Positions 1 to 7,329 of a stretch of 40,904 nt of DNA are shown one piece after another. The first letter of the stretch is position 1, and each line of letters begins with the position of its first letter. A model generated the notes under the pieces. That model was not told the origin of the DNA, made no database searches, and saw only the letters and a list, made by a program, of their open reading frames with translations. Made by a program: the position numbers and the translations under genes. Source of the DNA: a virus; the IMG/VR virus record IMGVR_UViG_3300043446_001778, positions 1 through 40,904 of that record. The stretch is one strand, 5' to 3'.

Positions 1-487
1 TAACAGTTACATTACCAGTTAGACCAGTACCAGAAAGTTGATGACCGACAACAGGAGTTTGTACCCCTGTTACATTACCTGCAATGTAAGTAACATAAGC
101 ACTGGTTCTTGCACCGTTATTGGCAATGTTTGCACCATTGATTGTAGCAACGTTACAAAGAATAGTAGCAGTATTAGCTGTAGCCAATTCTGTGCTGAGT
201 GCATTTACAAGGGTAACAATAGAAGTATTAGCGTCACTGGTGTTGTTAACACGAAACTTCATGCTGCCTTTTTGTGCGCGAATATAACCTGTATCTACTG
301 CACTGGTTGTTTCACGAAGATATCGAATTCTAATTGTGGGTACTGTTTGATCGTTATCACCGCCTGTACCACCAATGTTTGTACCATTAATCTGTGTTGG
401 GCTTACATAACTGTCTACAGTAACACTGGCGCCTGCTTGATAGCCTGCACCGCCTGTATATGTGTGTTGTATTTTTAACTTTGCCAT
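1..487 (-). CDS. Partial virion-like protein, cut by the left edge
   Basis: An open frame runs leftward from an ATG at 487-485 for 162 codons without a stop and leaves the window. The product begins MAKLKIQHTYTGGAGYQAG and is rich in Thr, Asn, Gly and Ala, with segments such as TVPTIRIRYLRE and SGTGLTG-type turns, which suits a beta-rich structural protein. An AAAGGA ribosome-binding site lies about nine bases before the ATG. It is the last visible gene of the leftward head block, after gp23 and the LamG-type gene, and has its own TAAATA box 72 bases upstream. I do not recognise a named family. A virion or decoration role is inferred from position and composition only. Confidence 0.75.
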   Translation of the reverse strand, partial: MAKLKIQHTYTGGAGYQAGASVTVDSYVSPTQINGTNIGGTGGDNDQTVPTIRIRYLRETTSAVDTGYIRAQKGSMKFRVNNTSDANTSIVTLVNALSTELATANTATILCNVATINGANIANNGARTSAYVTYIAGNVTGVQTPVVGHQLSGTGLTGNVTV

Positions 488-559
488 TTCATTTAATCCT
501 TTAGGTTAGCGTTCTAGGCCGCCCGGAGTGGCGCTCACGAGAGTTCATTGGAACAAGTA

Positions 560-565
560 TATTTA
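560..565 (-). promoter_or_regulatory. Late promoter core TAAATA
   Basis: TAAATA on the minus strand, 72 bases before the ATG at 487 and just before the stop of the LamG-type gene. It continues as TAAATATACTTG, the same 12 bases found at the promoter of the tape-measure gene (9244-9255). This shared extension makes it one of the stronger candidates. Confidence 0.55.
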
Positions 566-570
566 GCTGA

Positions 571-1311
571 TTATGGATTTAACAGCAGTGTACACTCTGT
601 GTTAATTGCTAGTGTATTAGCACCACCATAAGGGTTAGCACTTTGTGTTTGTCCTAATGGACTTGTGGGCACTGTAAAGTTTCCAGTATATACGCCTAAA
701 CCTTTACAAACTCTAAAACTGGTAATGCTACCACCAAACTGTTCGCTGGCCAAACCTGCACCGGCTTTACTACCTATATAAAACACACTGGTAGTATCTG
801 AGACATTGGTGGTAAATGATGTGCCGCCTGCGTTTTGTAGCACACCATCATAATACAAATAAACAAGACCGCTGATTCTAACTACTGCAAAATGGTGCCA
901 CGCATTTTTTTGACTAAGACCTGTCTTTAATAGTGTCAATGGCCAAAGATAAAACGATCCGCCTTCAATGCTTACACCTAAGCTGGGAGTAGTCCCATAC
1001 CAAAATACTCTTGGAAAAGCATTTGTATCTGTTTCGTATTGAAACCATTCAATAGTAAAATCACCTGTGCCAAAAGCATAGTTAGTGCTGCCAGGGGTCG
1101 AGACATAATAGTAAGGAGGAACACTGGCTCCAGCTGTCCAGTAGTAACTGTTTACTGTTGTGCTGAATGGGCTACCGTTAGGACTGGTGCCTTGATTTAC
1201 ACCTGCTGCTAGTGTAGGAGATATTGTACTACTAGTATTGCCTACAAATTGAGGTGCAATTAATTGCACTCCCGGTGTTATCACTACTCCATTTGTAATT
1301 GTAATTGCCAT
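571..1311 (-). CDS. LamG / concanavalin-like jelly-roll protein, probably virion-associated
   Basis: A 246-residue protein whose central part has the LamG-like jelly-roll pattern seen in many phage structural proteins. From about residue 80 it reads FGTGDFTIEWFQYETD, then WHHFAVVRISGLVYLYYDGV around residues 137-156, then FYIGSKAG and a closing GSITSFRVCKGLGVYTG segment. These folds usually bind carbohydrate or act as decoration domains, so a capsid-surface or adhesion role is plausible but inferred. The gene follows gp23, from which it is separated by a strong terminator, and has its own TAAATA box. The ATG at 1311-1309 has no ribosome-binding site; TAAATA ends five bases before it. The first 60 residues are Thr/Ser/Gly-rich and carry no recognised domain. 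Confidence 0.8.
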   Translation of the reverse strand: MAITITNGVVITPGVQLIAPQFVGNTSSTISPTLAAGVNQGTSPNGSPFSTTVNSYYWTAGASVPPYYYVSTPGSTNYAFGTGDFTIEWFQYETDTNAFPRVFWYGTTPSLGVSIEGGSFYLWPLTLLKTGLSQKNAWHHFAVVRISGLVYLYYDGVLQNAGGTSFTTNVSDTTSVFYIGSKAGAGLASEQFGGSITSFRVCKGLGVYTGNFTVPTSPLGQTQSANPYGGANTLAINTECTLLLNP

Positions 1312-1316
1312 GGAAA

Positions 1317-1322
1317 TATTTA
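1317..1322 (-). promoter_or_regulatory. Late promoter core TAAATA, five bases before ATG
   Basis: Minus-strand TAAATA, then TTTCC, then the ATG of the LamG-type gene. In T4 late promoters transcription starts about six bases after the last A of TATAAATA, which would place the first mRNA base at the ATG. It lies immediately downstream of the gp23 terminator, so the gene needs its own promoter. Confidence 0.65.
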
Positions 1323-1328
1323 GCCAAC

Positions 1329-1349
1329 AAAAAGGGCTCCGAAGAGCCC
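1329..1349 (-). terminator. Rho-independent terminator after gp23
   Basis: Read on the minus strand, GGGCTC-TTCG-GAGCCC forms a perfect six-base-pair stem closed by a stable TTCG tetraloop, followed directly by five T. It lies 28 bases after the gp23 stop codon. It should end most capsid transcripts and separate them from the two downstream genes. Confidence 0.9.
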
Positions 1350-1377
1350 AATTTGTTTCTTCCCATCCCTTTGAGAA

Positions 1378-2562
1378 TTATTGGAAGGACAAGTTAGCAA
1401 CAGAAATTTCGCTAACGTAGTCACCAGCATTACCTAGAGATGATGCTGTGTTTGTCAACTCAACATATCCGTAACGAGTCATAAAGCTTACGACTGGTTC
1501 GAATGTGCTTGGGTCTAGAACAACACCGCTGCTCATCAATGGAATGTATGGGCAGTAGAATGCTGCAGCATCAGCTTCGCTGGAACCTTTGTAACCAACT
1601 AGAACAGCGGTTGTGTCGCTGGCATAGCTGTCAACATAGATACGCATTGCGCCGTTTAGTGTACCAACGAACTTGGTGTTTGTTGGAGCTTCGAAAGTAC
1701 CTTCTGTGGTACGAGCGAATGCACTGGTTGTAGCAGACTGAAGAACAGTCAAGCTTGCTGGACTTACAACAGCCCAGTTACCAGCGCCACGACGAGTACG
1801 CTGAGCAATCAAGTTAGCTGCACGGTTGATAAGAACAGCTAGAGCAGCGTGTTCGTCACCAACGAATGTAGCTGTACCGGAAACGGCAGCTTGATCGTAA
1901 GCGAAGTCAGTAGCAGCCAAACCACGTAGAGAGCCAAGAATTTCTTGGTCGATTTCAACTGTGATTTCTTGTGCTAGAGCAGCCATGATTTCTGCTTCAA
2001 CATCCAAACCATGCATGGCTTGTGCGTCTTGAGCAGCTTCAAATGTCCAACGAGCAGACAACTTGCGTGTCTTAGCTTCAACAACCTGTTTCAAAATTTG
2101 GACATTGATCTTACGGCCTGGAGAACCTTCAAGTGTAGCAACGCTGTCAGCGCGGCCAGTTGTAAGGCTACCAGAGTAAGCTGTAGCAATTTTGAATGGG
2201 CTTAGAGCTTCGTCACCAGCTGTTGTGCTTGTGTCGAATGGACTTGGTGCTGTTACAGCGGTTGTTTCTGCGTAACGAACACGTAGTGTGTGGATCTGTG
2301 CAACAGGTCCAGTCATTGGCTGAACACCAACGATTTCGTTAGCAATAACAGTAGGCATAACACGACGGATAACTGGTAGAATAACACGGTTAAGTGTTGC
2401 TACATTACCTGCAGATGTTGCACCTGCTGTGGCAGCTTCTGCCAAGTGCTTGCGGGTGTTCTCAAGGATTACACCCATTGTGGTTCTACGAGAACCGTTT
2501 AGACCTTCTAACAGGGCTTCTTTTGTTTCGCCCCAACGGCCTTCTAATAGTGCTTGTGTCAT
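1378..2562 (-). CDS. 23: Major capsid protein, T4 gp23 family
   Basis: The 394-residue product is the hexon-forming shell protein. Recognition rests on the segment around residues 60-100: LPVIRRVMPTVIANEIVG followed by VQPMTGPVAQIHTLRVRYAE, a hallmark of the gp23 family. T4 gp23 is longer (about 520 residues), so this is a shorter marine-type version. The T4 precursor is trimmed by gp21 after a [LI]-x-E motif. Two candidates are visible before the conserved core, after ILE34 and after LAE42; LAE followed by Ala is closest to the T4 site. A strong AAAAAAGGAAAG ribosome-binding site precedes the ATG, as expected for the most abundant virion protein. It follows gp22 directly and is followed by a strong terminator. 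Confidence 0.97.
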   Translation of the reverse strand: MTQALLEGRWGETKEALLEGLNGSRRTTMGVILENTRKHLAEAATAGATSAGNVATLNRVILPVIRRVMPTVIANEIVGVQPMTGPVAQIHTLRVRYAETTAVTAPSPFDTSTTAGDEALSPFKIATAYSGSLTTGRADSVATLEGSPGRKINVQILKQVVEAKTRKLSARWTFEAAQDAQAMHGLDVEAEIMAALAQEITVEIDQEILGSLRGLAATDFAYDQAAVSGTATFVGDEHAALAVLINRAANLIAQRTRRGAGNWAVVSPASLTVLQSATTSAFARTTEGTFEAPTNTKFVGTLNGAMRIYVDSYASDTTAVLVGYKGSSEADAAAFYCPYIPLMSSGVVLDPSTFEPVVSFMTRYGYVELTNTASSLGNAGDYVSEISVANLSFQ

Positions 2563-2587
2563 TTTCTTTCTTTCCTTTTTTTAGGGT

Positions 2588-3685
2588 TTACTTAAGCCCT
2601 GCTAAACGCTTTATTTCAAAAACATTACTGTCATTGACTTCGGCGCTGACTTTAGCAGATTTATCACCAGTTACTTCTTTACGACTTTCGACTACCATTT
2701 GCTTTTCGGCTTTTGGTAGTGTAGCGTTATTAAGTACTGCTGGTAGATACTTTTCATATGCAGCCTGCAACTTTGCGGTCTGCACACTTTCTAACAAGTC
2801 ACGCATTACTGCTTGCTTGTCTTTGTTCAAAGGCTTCAACAGCTCATTTAGAGTTTGTTGACGCTCTTGACTTTCTTTAATAACTCGGATTTCACGGTCT
2901 TTAGATTCAACTAGTTTTGTTGTTTGTTCAGCTTGAGCGCGAGCTTCAGCAACTGCTTGCTTCTGTTCTTCAACTTCTTTGCGTAGTTTAGCGATTTCGC
3001 TGTTCTCATTTAAGTGAGTAATAGCAAATTCACTGGCAAATGCTTCAAACAAACGACGACCAAAATTGTTCTCGCGAGCAACTTGAATGTCTTCTTTTAG
3101 TTGAGTCAATTCAGACTCTAGCTTTTTAGCTACAGACTCTTTAACAAGAGCAGCAGACTTAGCAACGAATTGCTGTTGTAGTTGTTCTAGTTTACCTTTT
3201 GCTTCAGCAACTAGTCGAACTTTGGTTTCTACTACTTCTTGTTTGTCCTTGGCGAACTCCTTGATTTCTTCAGACAGTGCAGAGATTACAAAGTTTTCAA
3301 GTCTGCTTACGCTTTCTTTTTGTACTTGGCGATCACCACGCAACTCTTTGATTTCTTCAGCTAGTTTTGCAACCAGGAATTGATCAAATTTGCCTGCACT
3401 TTCTGCCATACGCTGGTTAAAGCGAACACGGTCAGCGGCAAGCTGTTGTTTTTCGTCTGCGAACTCACGGATTTCTGCTTGGAGACTTTCTGTGACCATC
3501 TTGTCTAGAGCTTCGACCATTACACCTTTATCGTGTTCGTAGCGGCCAGCAAATTCTTCGCGAATTTCTGCGCGGATTTGCTCGCGGGCTTCATTTAACT
3601 TAGCTTCCCAAGCTTCGCTGATGGCTTGCTTGGTATCTTCGTTAATGATACCACTGTCTACTAATGGTTTGATAGCATCAAACAT
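2588..3685 (-). CDS. 22: Prohead core scaffold protein, T4 gp22 family
   Basis: A 365-residue protein, almost entirely charged heptad-like coiled coil (Glu, Lys, Gln and Ala rich), that forms the inner scaffold around which gp23 assembles. The N-terminus, IKPLVDSGIINEDTKQAISE followed by AWEAKLNEAREQIRAEIREE, and the C-terminal EIKRLAGLK match gp22-family ends. It should be degraded by gp21 during maturation; several [LI]-x-E sites are present, for example LQAE near residue 70. It lies between the protease and capsid genes, the T4 order. The ATG at 3685 is preceded by AAGGGG about nine bases upstream. No late promoter box was seen directly in front, so it is probably co-transcribed with gp21. 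Confidence 0.95.
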   Translation of the reverse strand: MFDAIKPLVDSGIINEDTKQAISEAWEAKLNEAREQIRAEIREEFAGRYEHDKGVMVEALDKMVTESLQAEIREFADEKQQLAADRVRFNQRMAESAGKFDQFLVAKLAEEIKELRGDRQVQKESVSRLENFVISALSEEIKEFAKDKQEVVETKVRLVAEAKGKLEQLQQQFVAKSAALVKESVAKKLESELTQLKEDIQVARENNFGRRLFEAFASEFAITHLNENSEIAKLRKEVEEQKQAVAEARAQAEQTTKLVESKDREIRVIKESQERQQTLNELLKPLNKDKQAVMRDLLESVQTAKLQAAYEKYLPAVLNNATLPKAEKQMVVESRKEVTGDKSAKVSAEVNDSNVFEIKRLAGLK

Positions 3686-3698
3686 GGATCATTTCCCC

Positions 3699-4334
3699 TT
3701 ATATTTTTAAGTCTTTGATGAAGCGTTTTACTTCTTCTTGCAAATACTTTTGGACTTTTTGATTAGCACCGGCATCTCTTGCCATATCGAGAACCCTGTG
3801 ACCACCACGCATATTCATAAGCCCCTCGTAAACGGCTTTAGGATATGCATTTGGAGCACTGGGTTGTGCTACTATGTCAACTGTGACTATTTCAAAGTCA
3901 CTTACATGGCCCGAGCTTTCGTTAACGTTGCCGCTACCTCTGCTGGACACTCCTAACTTCACCCCCGATTCCAACATTGTTGTTACAAGTTGGCCCATTG
4001 GGGTTGGAAGAATCTTTAATTTACCAAAACCGTTGGGGCCATCCATCCACATGTCTGTGATCATATGGCACACACGATCTAGGTTAATTTTTAAGTCATC
4101 GGGATGGTCTAGTTCGCCTAACACGCTATAACCTTCACGAATCTGTTTATTAATGTTTTCTACTGCTTCGGCAATTTCTTGCACAGGGTAAACACGCTGA
4201 TTAGCATTCTTTACCCCGCCCTGAATGAAAATACCTTTCATGTACAGGTTTTTCTTACCGTCAGTAGCAGACTCTGCCAGAACTTCCATTCTGGCATTGT
4301 CAAATGATAAGTGTTCCTGTATTAAACCACGCAC
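3699..4334 (-). CDS. 21: Prohead maturation protease, T4 gp21 family (GTG start)
   Basis: A 211-residue serine protease of the herpesvirus-assemblin type fold, which digests the scaffold and trims gp23 inside the prohead. The expected catalytic elements are visible: His77 in GELDHPDD and Ser130 in the GVSSRGSG loop. The conserved opening QEHLSFDN, the early ANQRVYP segment and the INLDRVCHMITDMW segment also fit. The start is GTG at 4334-4332. No ATG is possible upstream because the stop of the preceding gene is in the same frame two codons earlier, and the next Met (residue 16) would remove the conserved N-terminus. The ribosome-binding site is weak, suggesting coupling to the upstream gene. 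Confidence 0.95.
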   Translation of the reverse strand: MRGLIQEHLSFDNARMEVLAESATDGKKNLYMKGIFIQGGVKNANQRVYPVQEIAEAVENINKQIREGYSVLGELDHPDDLKINLDRVCHMITDMWMDGPNGFGKLKILPTPMGQLVTTMLESGVKLGVSSRGSGNVNESSGHVSDFEIVTVDIVAQPSAPNAYPKAVYEGLMNMRGGHRVLDMARDAGANQKVQKYLQEEVKRFIKDLKI

Positions 4335-4340
4335 GGTAGA

Positions 4341-5228
4341 TTAACTTTCAATACTTTTCTTGTTGATGCCGCCCTCTTCGCCTTTTTTGGCTGCAGGGGC
4401 TTTGCCAATCTTAGCAGCATTTCCACCTGGAACATTCTTGTTGCCAGAGTTGATTGTGCCTTGACCTTTTGTGTAAGCATTGCTGGGGTTCTTAGGACCT
4501 GTTGGAACTGTTTCGTCTGGGCTTCCGCCTACAACTTTACCACCCATGTCGTTCTTACCGGCTACTGGAGACTTAGTATTTCTTTCGCCTTGTTGTTCGC
4601 TTTGTGCGCCTGTGCCAGCCATTTTGCCTGTTGGGCTCTTTTGCTCGCCTGGGTATTCACCGATTTTTTCAACATATTCACGAATCCACTCAGCTTCAGT
4701 CATCTTACGACCAGACTTAGATTCTTGAACGCTTTCGTCCATTTCTTCGTCGTCTTCTTCGTCGTCAGCTTCTTCGTCTTCCATCATGTCTTCTTCTTCG
4801 CCTTCATCGCCCATGCCCATAGTCATGTCGTCGCCCATGTCTCCATGTTCTTCTTCACCGGCTTCATCGGCCATCAATGCGTCGAATTCAGCTTTTAGTT
4901 CGTCTAGAGCGTCTTCTAGGTCCATAACACGGTCTTCAAGTTCTTCTTCTCCGCCCATGTTATCGCCCATGTCCATGCCGTCTTCTTCTTCTTCAGAATC
5001 CATTTCGACATCCATTTCTTCATCTTCGCTCATGCCTTCTTCGTCGCCAGTAATTTCGTCAACCATTTGTTCAACTTCGTTACCGCCAACTTCGGCCAAA
5101 TCCTCTTCGTCAATGAGAGATTCATAAATTTCGCGGCTCTTTTCTACAACGATTTGGTGGAAAAGTTCACGAGCTTTATCTTCTTGCTCATTGATAATGT
5201 ATTCAATAAGTTGTTCGTACTTGCTCAT
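4341..5228 (-). CDS. 67: Acidic prohead core protein, T4 gp67-like, strongly extended
   Basis: A 295-residue protein. The first 45 residues (YEQLIEYIINEQEDKARELF and the helix after it) resemble the N-terminal helix of T4 gp67, also a short helical segment followed by an acidic tail. Residues about 40-170 are extremely rich in Asp, Glu, Met and Gly, with runs such as DEEADDEEDDEEMDE. The rest is a Gly/Asn/Lys/Pro-rich basic tail. T4 gp67 is only about 80 residues. The position between gp20 and gp21 agrees with gp67/gp68. The T4 counterpart is part of the prohead core and is cut by gp21 into small internal peptides; LAE46 and IYE36 are possible sites here. AAGGA precedes the ATG by seven bases. 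Assignment is by position and composition. Confidence 0.8.
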   Translation of the reverse strand: MSKYEQLIEYIINEQEDKARELFHQIVVEKSREIYESLIDEEDLAEVGGNEVEQMVDEITGDEEGMSEDEEMDVEMDSEEEEDGMDMGDNMGGEEELEDRVMDLEDALDELKAEFDALMADEAGEEEHGDMGDDMTMGMGDEGEEEDMMEDEEADDEEDDEEMDESVQESKSGRKMTEAEWIREYVEKIGEYPGEQKSPTGKMAGTGAQSEQQGERNTKSPVAGKNDMGGKVVGGSPDETVPTGPKNPSNAYTKGQGTINSGNKNVPGGNAAKIGKAPAAKKGEEGGINKKSIES

Positions 5229-5272
5229 TTTGTATCCTTATAAAGCAACACGCCAATGTAATAGCGTAATAT

Positions 5273-5278
5273 TATTTA
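5273..5278 (-). promoter_or_regulatory. Late promoter core TAAATA in a 108-base gap
   Basis: Minus-strand TAAATA lies 44 bases before the ATG of the gp67-like gene, giving a normal leader with a good ribosome-binding site. The box is embedded in a perfect inverted repeat, ATATTAT-TTAC-ATAATAT. Confidence 0.6.
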
Positions 5279-5336
5279 CATAATATGCTAATTTATAGGG
5301 TAATATGTGTGTTTTTTGAAGGATTTTAGCAGTATA

Positions 5337-5567
5337 TTACAGACCAGGTGCGGCTGCTGGTATCTTGTATTGATCTGCTACTTTTTCTAACTTACGCTCA
5401 TGTTCGACTTTTCTAGCGTCGTTCATAATGCGTAGGCGATTTAACTTGTCCAAAGTTAATCGCATTTCGTGACGCTTGCGAGTATCGTGCAGATTCAAAG
5501 TAGAATTATCTTCTTTGTCTGTTCTATAAGCATCAGGTGTTGGGCTTAGTAATTCGTTAAGGACCAT
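5337..5567 (-). CDS. Small conserved protein between portal and core genes (gp68 position)
   Basis: A 76-residue basic protein. The pattern LLSPTPDAYRTDKEDNSTLN, then RKRHEMRLTLDKLNRLRIMN and a charged helix, recalls a small protein commonly found just after gp20 in marine T4-like phages; I have no firm functional name for it. T4 has gp67 and gp68, both prohead core proteins, between gp20 and gp21. The next gene looks like gp67, so this one may be an equivalent of gp68 in the wrong order or an unrelated head-assembly protein. The ATG at 5567-5565 has no ribosome-binding site and follows TAAATA by five bases. Confidence 0.8.
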   Translation of the reverse strand: MVLNELLSPTPDAYRTDKEDNSTLNLHDTRKRHEMRLTLDKLNRLRIMNDARKVEHERKLEKVADQYKIPAAAPGL

Positions 5568-5572
5568 ACTGT

Positions 5573-5578
5573 TATTTA
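5573..5578 (-). promoter_or_regulatory. Late promoter core TAAATA, five bases before ATG
   Basis: Minus-strand GGGTAAATA, then ACAGT, then ATG of the 76-residue gene. The geometry is the same as at 1317-1322 and predicts an mRNA starting at the ATG. There are 21 bases between the portal stop and this ATG. Confidence 0.6.
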
Positions 5579-5588
5579 CCCAAATTTA

Positions 5589-7298
5589 TTAAACTGTAGG
5601 ACTTGGGGGAGCTGGTGGTGCTCCCACTGGCCCGCCTGCCAATGGACTTGCGCCTGTAGGCGCAGCGCCTGCTTCAGTTTCAGCAGGAGCTGCTGTTTCT
5701 AAATCTTGAGACATACCTTCTAGTCCACCGGGACTGATTCCAATACTGCGTAGGCCTGCGGTTTCGCTAGGTGCTTTTTCAGTGTCGCCCTGTTCTTCGG
5801 CCCACATGCGCTCGTTGTCGCTCATTTCTTCTTCAGTTAAGCCCAAGAATCTACTCAACAAGAATCGTTTAGCAAGGTATGGATACTGTTCAAGTTGTGT
5901 AAAACTTGTAATCCTGGCTTGATCAACTTCAGCTTGACGATAGCTGGCAAAGTTTTGTGGCTCATTTAACTGTAGTTCAAACAGATTACCATCTATGTTA
6001 ATACCGCGCCAACGCATGAATAGCTTAAATTCTTGATCCAATTTTTCAATTATCAGCTTTTGTAGTCTAATACAATATTGGTTAAAACGCCATTCTTGAA
6101 TCAGTGCTGTACCAACACGACCATCGGTAAATGTATTGCTGTTACTGGTTCCATCGTCTAAACCTGTTGGCAAGTAACTGGCAGGAATACGCAAGCCACG
6201 AAATAGCTTGTTGGTAAAGTAGTGCAGGTCTGTGATTTCACCTAAGTTTGAACCACCTTGCAACAGTGTAACATCACTGCCACGGCCGTCTGCTGTTTGA
6301 GGGAAAAAGTAATCTTCGTTGGTGCTTAGAGGGTTATAAGTAGCATCCATCATGTTCTGACCGCCCCCAGTTTGTGTGGGGATTCTACGCTGATGAACTT
6401 CGTTTTTAACACGCTCCACAAAGGCCATGGCCATATGTGATGGCATGTTACCTACATCAATCTTAAAGACTCTGCGTTCTGGTGCTCGCTGTACACGGTA
6501 GATAAGAATAGCATCTTCCAGCAATTCTTTTTGTTTGAACACTTTAAACACATTTTCTAACACACTGTTACCAAAAGGCCATGTAAAGTCCAGGCCTTCT
6601 GTTAGGCTAAGATGAACTACATGCTCTGCATTAACAGCAGTTTCATTCTGTGCATGACTGAATCTAGAACCGCCGCTGTAGGGGTTTTGAGGTTGAATAT
6701 AAGTACCAGTAGGTCCGCCTACTTGTGGGTGATTGACCTGTACATCGCTGGTGTTCAAACTGGTAGCACTGAGATTTTCTAAATTGGGTGCTAACTCTCT
6801 AACAATGTATTGCTCAGGCTTTTTGCCTTCTGCTTCGTTGACGATAACTTTGACAACTTTGCTCATTTCTACCCAAAACAGTTTAAATGTTTCAGGATCA
6901 CGAATAAAAACTTGATCTCCGTACTTGATGGTATTACGGAAGATTTTGAACATTCTTTTGTTAAGTTCGTTTAAGCTGACCCACTGTGTTAGCTGTTCAC
7001 GGATAATTTTAACTTCGTTGTCAGTGGGTTTTTCTTTCCAGTAGAACTTGAATGGAGTACCATTTTCGTCACTGGTCTGTGTGCTGAATTCAGCCAAAAT
7101 ATCCAGTGCAGCATTGACTTCGGAATCCATGTCCATTTGTTCATATTGGTTGTAACGCTCAATACGGTTAGGATGGCCAATATAAACTTCAGGTAAATTA
7201 CTTTGGTAATTTCTAAAGGTAATATTGTCAGTTGTGCCGCTAATAGGACTAATACTTCCTGATAAATTAGCGACTTTAAAGTACTTTTTCCAACTCAT
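5589..7298 (-). CDS. 20: Portal vertex protein, T4 gp20 family
   Basis: A 569-residue protein (T4 gp20 is 524) that forms the dodecameric ring through which DNA enters and to which the neck attaches. Family segments are clear: NRIERYNQYEQMDMDSEVNA near residue 45, ALDILAEFSTQTSDENG, YGDQVFIRD, VHLSLTEGLDFTWPFGNSVL, YRVQRAPERRVFKIDVGNMP around residues 270-290, and the LPTGLDDGTSNSN segment. The last 60 residues are Ala, Pro, Gly and Thr rich and probably disordered. The ATG at 7298 has a GGA ribosome-binding site. In T4 the tail sheath and tube genes precede gp20, whereas here a tape-measure gene does. Confidence 0.96.
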   Translation of the reverse strand: MSWKKYFKVANLSGSISPISGTTDNITFRNYQSNLPEVYIGHPNRIERYNQYEQMDMDSEVNAALDILAEFSTQTSDENGTPFKFYWKEKPTDNEVKIIREQLTQWVSLNELNKRMFKIFRNTIKYGDQVFIRDPETFKLFWVEMSKVVKVIVNEAEGKKPEQYIVRELAPNLENLSATSLNTSDVQVNHPQVGGPTGTYIQPQNPYSGGSRFSHAQNETAVNAEHVVHLSLTEGLDFTWPFGNSVLENVFKVFKQKELLEDAILIYRVQRAPERRVFKIDVGNMPSHMAMAFVERVKNEVHQRRIPTQTGGGQNMMDATYNPLSTNEDYFFPQTADGRGSDVTLLQGGSNLGEITDLHYFTNKLFRGLRIPASYLPTGLDDGTSNSNTFTDGRVGTALIQEWRFNQYCIRLQKLIIEKLDQEFKLFMRWRGINIDGNLFELQLNEPQNFASYRQAEVDQARITSFTQLEQYPYLAKRFLLSRFLGLTEEEMSDNERMWAEEQGDTEKAPSETAGLRSIGISPGGLEGMSQDLETAAPAETEAGAAPTGASPLAGGPVGAPPAPPSPTV

Positions 7299-7318
7299 TA
7301 TATAATCCGTGTGATCAG

Positions 7319-7324
7319 TATTTA
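7319..7324 (-). promoter_or_regulatory. Late promoter core TAAATA for the portal gene
   Basis: Minus-strand TAAATA ends 20 bases before the gp20 ATG, with ACGGATTATATA between as leader and ribosome-binding region. It lies a few bases past the tape-measure stop codon. Confidence 0.6.
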
Positions 7325-7329
7325 CCTAA

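Noticed and set aside
38-478. Rightward 146-residue frame at the left edge
   Set aside because: Its Cys/Thr/Ile-rich translation is the antisense of a leftward frame that has a good start, ribosome-binding site and late promoter.
4461-5127. Long rightward open frames opposite the acidic core gene
   Set aside because: They are antisense shadows of a low-complexity Glu/Asp-rich gene (Ser- or Phe/Ala-rich translations), without start signals.
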